From Mantis religiosa (taxonomy: Eukaryota > Arthropoda > Insecta > Mantodea > Mantidae), in NCBI GenBank assembly GCA_030765055.1, contig CM060958.1, positions 109,879,127-109,943,126 of the forward strand: 64,000 nucleotides of DNA. Direction: 5' to 3'. This document shows positions 24,631 to 34,520 of the stretch, piece after piece (the first letter of the stretch is position 1; each line of letters opens with the position of its first letter). The position numbers were made by a program, and so were the translations under genes. Under the pieces are notes generated by a model. That model saw only the letters and a program-made list of their open reading frames with translations, was not told the origin of the DNA and ran no database searches.

Positions 24631-25520
24631 CGAGGCTGTTCAATGAAGTATGGTCATAATTTTTTTACCGTCATAATTTTTCACACTAAAATTCAATCTT
24701 ATTATATTCTGTTAGTTTAATGTGAAACATACACGCCTTAATAGTTTCATTGTTGATATCCTGGTTCCCGCCTGTGAAAACCAGAAAAGTTCAGACATGT
24801 TCAGTATCGCCTACCGCTGCAATGGAGGTAACACGCGAGGAACAATATGCGGCTTTGAAATTCTGCATTCGTCTCAACAAATCTTCAGTTGAGGCCTATA
24901 CAATGTTACAGGAGGCCTAAGGAGAGCCTGTTATTCCCTACAGCACAGATAGAAGATGGTTTAAAATGTTTAAAGAGAGGAGACAATCAAAGGAAGGTGG
25001 AACCGGTGCACCAGTTATTGCTCATATGGAAGAAAACATCAACACTGCTGCTGCCCTTGTGAGAGAAGATCGACGAATTACCTTAAGATCAGCTTCTGAA
25101 ATATGGAACATTTCATTGGATGCACATTTTCGTGAAGCAGGCTGGATGCTGCACCACGATAATGCACAGCCGCATATTGCCAATGTTATTGCTGAATATC
25201 TTGCAAAAATCAACATGAAGTGCATCCCTCACCGTCCCTACAGTCCGGATTTAGTCCCATGTGACTTTTTTCTATTCCCTAACTTGAAGAAACGCATTCG
25301 TGGGAGGCATTATCCATCATCAGAAGCAGTGGTGAAGGCTGCGGAGATGATTATGAGGAATCTCTCACAAAATGGTTTCCAGCATGTCTTTGAAGACTGG
25401 CAGAAACGCTGGGATAAGTGTATCGCATTCAGGGGAGAGTACTTTGACCATCAGAATTACGAGATGAGTAAAGGTACGTTGTCAAAAAAATTGTGATCAT
25501 TATTTATTGAACAGCCCTCG
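24631..25520 (+). mobile_element. Mariner element, internally deleted, TA-flanked
   Basis: Inverted termini begin CGAGGCTGTTCAATGAA on the left and, reversed on the right, CGAGGGCTGTTCAATAAA. TA dinucleotides flank both ends (24629-24630 and 25521-25522). The 890-bp length is short for a mariner (about 1.3 kb). The empty site in repeat F copy 1 (TA at 4116-4117) confirms the boundaries. Confidence 0.93.
24821..25496 (+). pseudogene. Mariner transposase, broken
   Basis: The reading starts at the ATG at 24821 (MEVTREEQYAALKFCIRLNK), meets a stop at about 24918, and continues in the same frame to 25496. The first helix-turn-helix region and the LVREDRRIT-type second motif are visible. The sequence then jumps from the IWNIS segment straight to the HHDNAQPH block, so the segment with the first catalytic aspartate and its surroundings is deleted. 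The second and third acidic residues remain: HHDN and, 34 residues on, the D of PYSPDLVPCD, which is the D34D mariner signature. The 176-codon remainder cannot be catalytically active. Confidence 0.9.
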
Positions 25521-25843
25521 TATGTTGTACTAGTTATTGGTGAATATATGATATGGCTAGGCCAAAAACATTTCGAAATAGAAAGCTTATAGGCAATCGT
25601 TTCACTAAATATATAAAAGTATATGTAGAAAATATAAATAGAATAGACTATGAAACCACGTGTAAAATTGAGGTTAGTAGGCCCAGTTCAAAAATATGTG
25701 CTAATCATGATAGTAGTCATATACAGAAGTTAATGAGCTGCGAGTCCTGAAACAGATAAAATGGTTGAAGAACTGACCAAGAAGGCAAGAAAAATGAAGA
25801 GGAACTTGAAAAGAACAAGTGAGAATACAGAGGGTCAAGACAT

Positions 25844-26089
25844 TTGCCTGACCTATTATAAAGGAGGAGCCGGGTTGTATTTCCTTTCCTTAACACTGAA
25901 ACCTAAGGTTTATTTTATTATCTCCTCACTTTACAGTTTTAGTTAAATAGCCCTGTACCTCTAATGAGAGACGGTAGGTTATTAACTAAATTAATCTTCT
26001 GGGAGATCATCTTCTGGGTTTATTAAGCCGGGTAATCCAAACCTTTTCCTACCCAAAGCTTCACATTCGAAAATTATGAGAAGCTGATT
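25844..26089. other. Short unannotated spacer
   Basis: Nothing recognised apart from one short frame continuing from repeat F. Confidence 0.4.
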
Positions 26090-26100
26090 CTTCCTCTTCA

Positions 26101-27036
26101 TTACCGAGCGGGAAGGCTCAGGCGGTTTCGTCTGTCGCCCGCATTCGGTAGGTCCGGGTTCTATTCTCGTGGCCGACCTACCTGACACATGGGTTTTTAC
26201 GGGGGTTTCCTGGGTCATTAGGCGAATGCTGGGTAGATTAATTACATTCCCCGAATTTCCTGTCCCTCCATTTCATTTCAATTATCATTTCCTATCATCT
26301 CTCAACTCTCATTTCAGCGTAGAAGTGTCGGCGGGTGTTTCGGCGGTGCATGACTGGATCATATGCTCTGAGGAAAACTATTGTCCTCCACAGGAGAGAT
26401 AGTCTCCGAGGCCTGAGACGCAGGGGCGTTGGCGAAGGTTCCCCACACCCTCCCTGGACAGTTTTATGACACTCCATGTCAGTACAGTTATAGACCATAC
26501 AAAAACATTTTGACGGCTTCTAGTTTTGTGAATGAATCTTCTCGGTTTTAGTGCACAGAGTAAACAGGGCACATGTTTTTTAACAGTCCTGCTCCTTGTG
26601 TAGCATACATTCTCTGCCACACACATTCGCTGTCCTTATCCCACTGTGTAAGAAAGCACATTCCTTTCAGGGATCTTCTTTGCGTTGGTGGACAGTACTT
26701 TCTCCTCCGGTAGGTCAGTTGCTGGTCTCCGCTCATCTGCTGGGACCATTTCGGGACCGGATTGCCTGTCTTGCTACCATTAGGGCTCGGCTGCTGGGCT
26801 CGTTGCCGTCCCGCTGTAGGGAAGCGAGTTCATTGTCCTGGTGTTTCGGGGGAGGTCTCTATCCAAATAAGCTGTATGGACCCTGCCCTATTTGCTGTCG
26901 TGCCTTCTTGGGTCGGCCGCCCTCTGTCGCCTTCCTCCCGGGGGTGGGGCTCTTGGGGGCATAGACAAATGGGCCCAGCATGATGACCTACGTACTGAAA
27001 CCCCTCCGTGATGAAATCCTGATCCCAATCCCTTCC
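26101..27036 (+). mobile_element. SINE B, full length, interrupted by MITE1
   Basis: Head TTACCGAGCGGGAAGGCTCA with B-box-like GGGTTCTATTCTC, body to 26378, MITE1, then 3' part 26698-27036. Without MITE1 it is about 620 bp, and it aligns along its length with 46125-47011 reversed. Both ends carry 'cttcctctt' (26090-26098 and 27037-27045), a candidate 9-base target duplication. The length is great for a SINE; the 3' part ends 'gaaatcctgatcccaatccc', an imperfect tandem instead of poly(A). Confidence 0.85.
26381..26695 (-). mobile_element. MITE1 inserted in SINE B, TA target duplication
   Basis: 315 bp, flanked by TA at 26379-26380 and 26696-26697. Ends are TTGTCCTCCA and TGGTGGACAG, short imperfect inverted repeats. 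The SINE B copy at 46.7 kb has the uninterrupted sequence with a single TA (46748-46749). No transposase; presumably mobilised in trans by a Tc1/mariner-type enzyme, inferred from TA targeting. Confidence 0.92.
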
Positions 27037-27045
27037 CTTCCTCTT

Positions 27046-27202
27046 GTCAGACAACGCAGATTCTTGGTTATTATTGCTTGATGGCGCGTTAGAGAGCTCG
27101 ACAAAGCTTCTTATTATTGTGTATATGAACATAACATCTTCAGAAACCTTTTACGGTTATCTTCAGAGAGTGACCTTTCTCGTAATGGCTCCACAGATGT
27201 GT

Positions 27203-27245
<43 letters not shown>

Positions 27246-28500
27246 TTTATCCCACTCAATATAGAGGTACACAGAGTGATTTTCTTTGAAGTCGAACAAT
27301 AGCTAATGGTGCTGTACCATTTCAATCCGCTTTACCAGACTGACCTCGATCTTCCTTTCCTCTAATGATCAAAACAGGGAAAAAACCGATATCGAAGTAA
27401 ACCGTTCCTTTTCCTGTGATGCTAAAGGTGGTTAGCAAATGAAAGATCGGATAAATTAATTGAAACATCCATCCATCCATCTTATTTTGGAGTTGTAATA
27501 AAGGATATATGATTTTTTAAATAAAGGTCTTGAATTTACTTCTAAAAATATTCAATATTAATTTTTTTAAATTCAAATTTTCAAATATCTTTCTACAAGT
27601 AGCTTTAAAATAGTTTATGCATTCCTTGAATTCCAGAAAAAATTATACTTGTAGCTGCAGCAGTTTTATGGATGAGTGCAGCCAAAGTTTAAAAAAAATA
27701 TAAAACAGAGAATAACAGGATTTAAGTGTTGCTATGTTGGAACTACACCTCAGAATTTCCCCAGATCCATATTCTGCATCTTTTTCACCATCAGCATCCT
27801 TCCTCTTTTGTTTTTCACTACTTCTCTTCTTCCAAGATTCCATGTTCATTTGCTCTATGGTATTATTAATTATTTTCAGGGGCGGCCGGTGAGGCACTGT
27901 ATTGGCGGTACCATAATAATTAATTAAATAAGAATGAATGGATAAATGAATAATAAATGAATAAATAAAATCAAAATAAATAAATAAATAAATAAATAAG
28001 GATTGTTAAAATATAAATATATGTACCAATTTCGAACGATTTAGCTAATCTTATCAATAATCCATCCTATTCTATAATATACTGTACCAAACAGAACGTA
28101 CCGAGAAACGGAAATAGATATTTAGTACATCCGTAAACCTTTTACGCACAGGTGTAACGAGTACAGTAAAAGTTTGATAATACAGTTCATGGAGAATTTG
28201 ATACGAAGCGTTCGTGTACGCGATTTCGCGACACAGGTCCTGTGCTTTACTGCACTCCAGCGGATAAAGCGTAAGTTATGCGCCAGAGAAATCTCGGCAC
28301 TACCTTCTCCCATAAGAAGCCGTGTATAAGCAGACATCCTAGCCCTTAACACAGGCGCTTATGAGCGTAGATGGTGCCGTTCTGGAATCGGTACCAAGCC
28401 AAGGAAAACAGCCAGGACAGAGCGCTTGCGTTTAACGCGCCTATTCACACAAGGGAGCAGATACCCAGAAACAATCGTTTTTGCTCAATTCCTATACACT
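27046..28500. other. AT-rich DNA with T run, no gene
   Basis: A T run of about 41 bases at 27203-27243 and an AAAT-rich tract at 27935-28000. Frames of 60-84 codons have no motif. Confidence 0.4.
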
Positions 28501-28930
28501 TCTCTTTCTTTGTTTTCATACAGATGGTGCCATGGCACAGCGGCACTACCTCAGAAAACGCCCCTGATTATTTTGTTAAATTTGGTAGGGGGCTGGTAAA
28601 TTAAGAACAGTAGCCAATGTCTTACCTGCCTCAATTCCCTTACCAATGCTTCTCAAGCCATAAACAAACCTTACATTTACTTCTGCGCCACTTTCAATTG
28701 TTCTGGATGTTTCAAATGTATATTCTTTATTACACTTTTGGCAACTGAGTGATAATGTAGCTAACAACTTCTTTCATTTTTTGGTGGCCTCTGATATAAA
28801 AAAAAATCACTTTCACAAAATTTACACTGTACAAGTTTTCTTTATTTAATAACTGAAAACTTGTTGATCTAATATCATGATTTACTTTAGTTAAATTGTC
28901 ATCACTGCCATTACGCAATGAAGAAACCAG
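28501..28930 (-). pseudogene. Fragment resembling an insect Mutator-like transposase domain
   Basis: The 63-codon minus frame (28767-28576) contains LSLSCQKCNKEYTFETS and RFVYGLRSIGKGIEAGKTL followed by VLNLPAP. Cys-x-x-Cys, the 'GKG.xAGKT' run and 'NLP.P' recall the Mutator-like domain proteins common in insect genomes. Upstream, in a shifted frame, a second Cys-x-x-Cys pair (CKFCESDFFLYQRPP) precedes it as in that family; downstream, a shifted frame continues with FNKIIRGVF. At least two frameshifts are needed, and the catalytic part is not visible. Identification is from memory of the motif pattern. Confidence 0.5.
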
Positions 28931-29449
28931 TTTTTCCTTGAATAACCAATTTTCACTTCATATTCATCGCCAATGTTTGAGGTTAGGCTTTACGAAGTCA
29001 ATATATTGTCATGTTTACTACACTTTTTCCATTTTAGGGGTTGTAACTCTTTAATTATGTAATTGGGATTACTTAAACTGTTTATGCCGGCGCCAATGCA
29101 GATTTCTTATACCAAATTCCTCCTATCTTCAAAATGCTTCTTCCCATCTTGAAAACAGCATTAGTAATTCAAAACAGACTAAACAAAGCATGGAAGAATT
29201 AATATAAGATGCACAAATTAATAGACGAACAAGGCCTTCCTTTCCTAATAAGGGTGTACTCTGGAATATGGCTTCAATAAGGTTACAACCAAGGAGAGAA
29301 CATAGTTAGTGCAGCCTTTTCAAAATGAGTATTTAGGACTTTTAAAACTATGGGACAGGAAAATAAATATCGTTATTCACTTCGACAAACATCAGGCAAT
29401 AACTCATTTTGTGAAAGTTCACCCAAGAATGCCATTCTGTCTCCCCTTA
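28931..29449. other. AT-rich DNA, nothing recognised
   Basis: No supported feature. It could belong to the same degraded element as the Mutator-like fragment. Confidence 0.35.
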
Positions 29450-29745
29450 ATTTGTTTTCCAGTAATCCAGTGACTATAAAGAGGAGATGATAAATTGTTG
29501 GGATATGTAGTGATTTCTTCTTGGGAATTGGTAACTGACAGTGAATCTGACACACGATTATTTTCTTGTATAATGTTACTGTATAGGTACCACGTTTCTG
29601 ACAATTTCCGGGGCTTTTTGAATGTTTTACTTGCGGCAATGATATTTTGTGATTTTAAAATAAAATAAAAATGGCAAAGTCAGCACCGAGGTATCGAAAA
29701 AAGTATCGATAGAATTTTCTGCAGTATCGTTCGATATCGATACTA
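29450..29745 (-). repeat. Repeat I, copy 1, with ATCGATAC-rich end
   Basis: Shares 'ttttccagtaatccagtg', 'gtgatttcttctt' and 'accgaggtatcg' with 55350-55560. The right end is packed with TATCGAT/ATCGATAC words. The 88-codon minus frame here has no recognisable domain. Such ATCGAT-rich termini occur in some hAT-type transposons, which is only a suggestion. Confidence 0.5.
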
Positions 29746-30260
29746 TGCATGTATCGTGAGTTTCAATATACCGCAAGTATCGAGGACCCATCCTCAGATA
29801 GTACAGAAGTTACATATCACGATCGTTCCAGTGTCCGCCTGGAACACCAAATAAATATGATTTTGCTATTTGGTTTTACAGCACTTTACCCGGCTAGCGA
29901 TGGGACAATACCACTCAATACTAACTTCATAAAACGCTGTAATGACTTGCTTTCTGTTTATTCATTGAATCATGCTCTTATTGGTAGGTATTTGTGCACA
30001 AATGCATGAAAACTGCATTCAGCTGAACGTATCATGCTTCTTTAAATGTTTTGTATTGTATCGTGTGATTTAGTCCCATGCGAAAGCTTTTTCTGCATGT
30101 TTTACACACTTCCTACCCTCTACTTCAAAATATTTCCAACTTCCTTAATGTTTTATTCATTAATACTTGTATGTATCATTAGAAACGCAGTGTTTTTTTA
30201 AGGAAAAAAAAAAACAATTATTTGAAAGTGTTCTGACAAGCAATGAACAAATTTTCAAAG
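29746..30260. other. No recognised feature
   Basis: An 86-codon plus frame (29749-30009) has no motif and begins inside the ATCGAT-rich terminus. Confidence 0.35.
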
Positions 30261-30272
30261 TACAGACCTGTA

Positions 30273-30330
30273 AAATGAAATGTGTAGTGTTTAACGCCCG
30301 CTTTTACTACATACGGCACCGCAGGCGGTC
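30273..30330 (-). mobile_element. SINE F, 58-bp 5'-truncated copy with target duplication
   Basis: Only the 3' end of SINE F is present ('tgtgtagtgtttaacgcccg', 'ctacatacggcaccgcag'). It is flanked by 'acagacctgta' on both sides (30262-30272 and 30331-30341), an 11-base exact target-site duplication that supports reverse-transcription-based insertion with severe truncation. Confidence 0.85.
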
Positions 30331-30439
30331 ACAGACCTGTAGATTCTATGGTCTAGAGCCTTCGTTCAGCGAGTTTTACTATCACACGATGGTACCAGTC
30401 TCTTGTTTTAGATGCGAAAAATTCGGTGACACCTACTTG

Positions 30440-31710
30440 CACTGCTTCAATGTTGTCAAAATTTCTTCCATGTAGAAAATGTGCCATGGATCGAAAAATA
30501 TGATAATCTCATGGTGCGAGATCAGGGCTGTATGCTGGATGTGGTAGAAGTTCAATTCCTTCCAACAATCGCTCGCCAGTTTGGAACAAACTCTCAGTGA
30601 ATCACACCTCCAAAATTTCACCAGACACACATTGGTTTGGAACCAAACTAATTTCTTTAACGATGACTTTGGTAGGTTGGCATGGATCAAACCACTGTTT
30701 CGAGGCATCAGGGTTTCGGTAACATACCCATTTTTCATCACAAATGACAATTCTAAGAACTCTCATCCATGGGATTCGCCGTAGGGTGGGGATCCGTCCC
30801 CTTCAGCTGCCGTAGTGCGGGCGCTGCGGACCCTTAGCACTCGTGGTACCTCTAACGTTCTAGAGGAAGCTTGGGCCGAACTGCCGAGCCCCTCCCGTAG
30901 GAGACTTGTTCGGATTGGGTTGGACTCGTGTGGGTAGTTGTTCCCGATACCTGTGGGAGATCGGTCACGTTTCCGGACGGGGTTGAGGAAAGCCATATGT
31001 CCCCGCGTACTAGCCTGCATGGTAGTAGAAGGTGTGCTAGATCACCAGGCACCCCAACCGAGGTTGTTCGGTAGCCTACCCCTTTGGGGTTGGCGAGCGT
31101 AAGTGGCGTACTTACTTCCACCCGTCTTGTGTTTTCGGACCAGATAGGAGGAGGGGGGTTGCCTTGTTAGTCTCTAGGTCTTGCGCTATGGAAATCCCCA
31201 CGGAGGCGCCGGGCGTCCTTCAGGGACAGCTCGGTAACTCCCTGGTACAAGAGGGAGGTCAGCGACAGCTGACCTACGCAGATCCCTACTGTTAATCCAT
31301 GGGATTACGGATAAGCTGATGGCAGATATCCAACCTACTTTCAGCCTGTTGAGGTATTAGTCCAGGAGGTACAGATCTACAGATTCTGTATGATTTTCCA
31401 AGTGTCTTAATTTGGCGATGTAGGTATCTTTTGATGCACCAAGTTCTTCTGAAAGCCTATGGTTACGTTTCTGCGGATTTTCTGGCAAAACTTGGCGTGT
31501 ATCCTCAATGGTCTTTAGGTCTTTAATTTGTGGTAATCTTTAGTGTTTTCGTCTCCATTGTTTTAACGTTGGAACCATCGTGGTGCCACACGCTCGCTAA
31601 CGACACCTTCTCCTTCCACTTCACATATTCTTCGGGTTGCCACAGCGGCTTTATAATCTTGTTTCCAGTAGTGTTTTAGAAGTTCAAACTTTGTTATCTC
31701 AATTTTGTGA
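30440..31710 (-). pseudogene. Mariner-type transposase remnant, split by retroposon D
   Basis: Minus strand. The N-terminal half lies at 31700-31307 and contains a second helix-turn-helix-like segment (NHRLSEELGASKDTYIAKL, then HLENHTESVDL). The C-terminal half lies at 30764-30440 and, in shifting frames, shows DEKWVCYRNPDASKQWFDP (the first catalytic aspartate block) and then a decayed counterpart of the YSPDLAPSDYH block followed by HGTF/F-rich sequence. The HDN block with the second aspartate seems deleted. Many stops and frameshifts; inactive. Confidence 0.7.
30777..31294. mobile_element. GC-rich retroposon D, copy 1, with 12-base target duplication
   Basis: A 518-bp GC-rich insert, flanked on both sides by 'atccatgggatt' (30765-30776 and 31295-31306), splits the mariner remnant. 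It aligns in reverse with 59500-60030 ('gaactgccgagcccctcccg', 'tctagatcaccaggc'-like, 'gctatggaaa' blocks). No poly(A), no B box and no long conserved frame, so its class is open; the target duplication points to retroposition. Confidence 0.8.
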
Positions 31711-31756
31711 TTGTTTATTAACAAATGAAGACAGATACATGCTCACAATGTACTAA

Positions 31757-32361
31757 ATGACAAAGCGAGAAGGCGTATCGGAAAAAATTCGCAATACAGA
31801 GATGTTTACCTGAGTTTATCTCACATACGCGGCGAGTTCAGTGTACTGTCCAGCAACACAAAGAAGATCTCTGAAAGGAATGTGCTCTCTTACACAGTGG
31901 GACAAGGACAGCGAATGTGTGTGGCAGAGAAGGCACACTACACAAGGAGCAGAACCGTTAAAAGAAATACACCCTATTCACTCTATACACTAAAACTGAG
32001 AAGATTCATTCACAAAAGTAGAAGCCATCAGAATGTTTTTGAATGGTCTGTAACTGTACTCACATGGGGTGTCATAAACATGTCCAGGGAGGGTGTGGGA
32101 ACCTTCGCCAACCCCCGCCCCTGCGCCTCAGGTCTTTGAGACTTTCTCTCGTGTAGAGGACAGTATGTGTACTCTGTGTCATGTCTTCATGTGTCATACA
32201 TCGGTAGGCATGAGAAAACTAATCATATAGACACACGCAGCTTCCAATCGGTATACTTGTTTCGAAACTTACTGTACATCAACTTACTAATATTTCACTG
32301 TTCTAATCGACCAGATAAGACCCGATAAGAGATGATCACAGCGCTGGTCAACGCCTCACCA
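31757..32361 (+). repeat. E-rep, copy 1, interrupted by MITE1
   Basis: The parts 31757-31843 and 32166-32361 align with 32574-32860 in direct orientation ('gcgagaaggcgtatcggaaa', 'tatagacacacgcag', 'cagataagacccgataag', 'agcgctggtca'). The two copies lie about 210 bases apart, so this is a local direct duplication or two separate copies of one repeat. No coding capacity is seen. Confidence 0.85.
31846..32163 (+). mobile_element. MITE1, best-preserved copy
   Basis: 318 bp with TA at 31844-31845 and 32164-32165. Ends CTGTCCAGCAACACAAAGAA and TAGAGGACAG. An 85-codon frame at 31882-32139 recurs in broken form in the other copies. It has no known motif and I do not regard it as a gene. The empty target is at TA 32658-32659 in E-rep copy 2. 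Confidence 0.93.
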
Positions 32362-32573
32362 AACCACAAAAAAAAAAAAAAAAACTGACTTTATTTATGA
32401 GACACACGTTGATTAAACAAATGGAAATAAGTAATACTTGAATTGCGAAACACAAATTAACTGAGAGAAGAAAAGAACAACTATTTGCATGCATTGTGTA
32501 ATCTCGCAGCCTAGGTTTTGGTTTTGTTTCTACTGGATTAACAGACTTTATTCGCCTGGATAGGTATTACATA

Positions 32574-32860
32574 GTAAAGCGAGAAGGCGTATCGGAAAAG
32601 ATTCGCAACACAGAGATATTTACCTCGGCTTATCGCACGTACATGGCGAGTCCAGTGTATGTATACTATGTTCAGATACAATCATGTCTTCTGGACGGCA
32701 GGCACGAGAAAATATATCATATAGACACACGCAGTTTTCAATCGCTTTGTTTGTGCTTCGTAACATACTGTACGTCCACTTACTAATATTTCACTCTTCA
32801 AATCGGCCAGTTAAGACCCGATAAGGAACGATCGCAGCGCTGGTCACCTGGTCGACGCTC
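32574..32860 (+). repeat. E-rep, copy 2 (without MITE1)
   Basis: Uninterrupted partner of 31757-32361. At 32656-32670 it reads 'gtgtatgtatactatg', the pre-insertion form of the MITE1 target. Confidence 0.85.
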
Positions 32861-33146
32861 TCTGGAGTCATAACTATAGTGGCCGATAATGGGTCACCAA
32901 GGCAGACAATTGCAGGTAGGTCATTCAGCACGTCAGCTAAATAAACTTCAACGCTGCATGTCGCTGTTCTTTAGTACATTGTATTGCATGCTTTCATTTA
33001 GTTGTAAGAGTCAATGGCAAGTTGTGTTCATTCACGCACAGGTGATGCAGTAATGAAGTGCAGCTCGTCTTTTGGGGAACACGTCCGAGGCAATAACGTT
33101 TCATTCCTCATTAACAAAATTAAATACAACATATTTCTATAATGTA

Positions 33147-33240
33147 AAACTAGGGATGCGTCGACCAGTTTTTCTCGATACTCAATATCGATACACGATA
33201 TTTTCCACTATAACCGATACTTCGATACCGTCTTGACCTA
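33147..33240 (-). repeat. ATCGATAC-rich terminus related to repeat I
   Basis: Begins 'actagggatgcgtcgacc' and holds several ATCGATA words. It matches the reversed right end of the 55350-55560 copy ('actagggatgtgtcctcc', then 'cgatactt.gatac'). It probably is the end of a DNA transposon whose interior is not present here. Confidence 0.45.
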
Positions 33241-33463
33241 CTTATAGCTATGAGGGTGTTGGAGAAGCAATTCTTAAAATGAGCTAATAATGTACGATTG
33301 GCCGTCAGTTAACGAATTATTACATCAGTCCTACTGGCGCCTTGGTGAGCGCTTCGAAGCATTACTGCCTACAGTAACGTCAGAGCAAGTTATATCTAAG
33401 ATGGGTGAAACATTTGAAAAACATAACAACTTGCTTTGCACAAATTGAGGAACTCATGAGTAT

Positions 33464-34520
33464 CGATATGTTGAAGATATTTTGCTATTGTTCCTGATAA
33501 ACAAATTAACGTTGCTTTAAAATTACTAAATTTACAAGATAAAGCTATAAAATTCACATTAGAAACTGAAATTATATGACTTCTTCCTTTTCTAGATTTG
33601 AAGATAATAAGAAATAATAATAAATTAGATTTTTGTATCTGTAGGAAGTCTACTCATATTGATAATTACATAAAAAGTAAGTTTTAACCCTCTTTCACAT
33701 ACATTTGCTGTTTTTAATATTTTGATTTATAGTTTAATAAATATACCACTGAATAAAGAAGAATTTAATAAAGAACATAAACATATTATTAATACGGCTT
33801 TAATTAATGGTTTTAATAAAGACTTTATCTACTCTTAAAAATAAAGGAAATTTTAATTAAAAAAAATTACTTACCATTCTTGGGTTAATAAACATTTTCA
33901 AATTTTTTAAAGAAGTTGGTATAACTTTACTTCCTCAAAATAAATATAGTATTAAAAATTTATTACATTTCTCCAAAAAAAGGTAAAATTCCTAATAATG
34001 AACAATCTGGTATTTATCAATTTAATTGTTTAGGTTGTGATCAGGTTTATATTAGAAAGACGAAACGTAATTTGGAAACCAGAACGAAACAACATTTTCG
34101 TAACATTAAGTATAAAAAAATTAATAAATCGGCCGTAGCAGATCATGTTTGCTCATTTAACCATGAAATAAATCCTGAAGTTAAATTATTAAAACAATTA
34201 AATGTCCCGATAGATTTAATGGTTTGGGAAAATGTATTTATTTAAAAAAATAAGCATCGTGTAATCAATTTTAAAATAACAGCAGTTTATTCTGTTTTTA
34301 GGTATTTTTCGTTTTCAGATTTTGGTAATACTGAAAAAAAAAACACACAGTAACATGGTAACCGGAATCCTTGACGACGAAGTGCCATCAGTCCATCAGA
34401 CTGACGATGCAAGCAGTTTGTGAAATCGCTCTCAATTAGAAAGAAGAATTAACATAATTTTTTTTAAGATAAGTGAAGTTTTTGGTACAAATGGTTATAT
34501 TTGTGTATTAAAACTCAAGA
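33464..34520 (+). mobile_element. Penelope-like element, reverse transcriptase end plus GIY-YIG, decayed
   Basis: Read across frameshifts the order is: a YxDD-like reverse transcriptase motif at 33464 (YVEDI, the first D changed), a LPFLDLKIIR-like strand, KSTHIDNYIKS, then NPLSHTFAVFNIL and KEEFNKEHKHIINTALINGF (the conserved linker after the reverse transcriptase), and from about 34000 the nuclease: SGIYQFNCLGCDQVYIRKTK with RNLETRTKQHFRNIKY. In YIRK the glycine of YIG is replaced by arginine. The 5' two thirds of the reverse transcriptase are missing. The noncoding end (34250-34520) is shared with the 21605 copy. Confidence 0.85.

Larger units (their letters stand above)
24298..25843 (+). 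repeat. Repeat F, copy 2, interrupted by a mariner
   Basis: Parts 24298-24628 and 25523-25843 together align with the minus strand of 3790-4446. A 65-codon frame at 25553-25750 starts MARPKTFRNRKLIGNRFTK and is followed, in another frame, by a lysine-rich run (VEELTKKARKMKRNLKRTS). Copy 1 preserves traces of the same reading, so the parent sequence coded for a basic protein. The protein family is not recognised with confidence. Confidence 0.72.
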
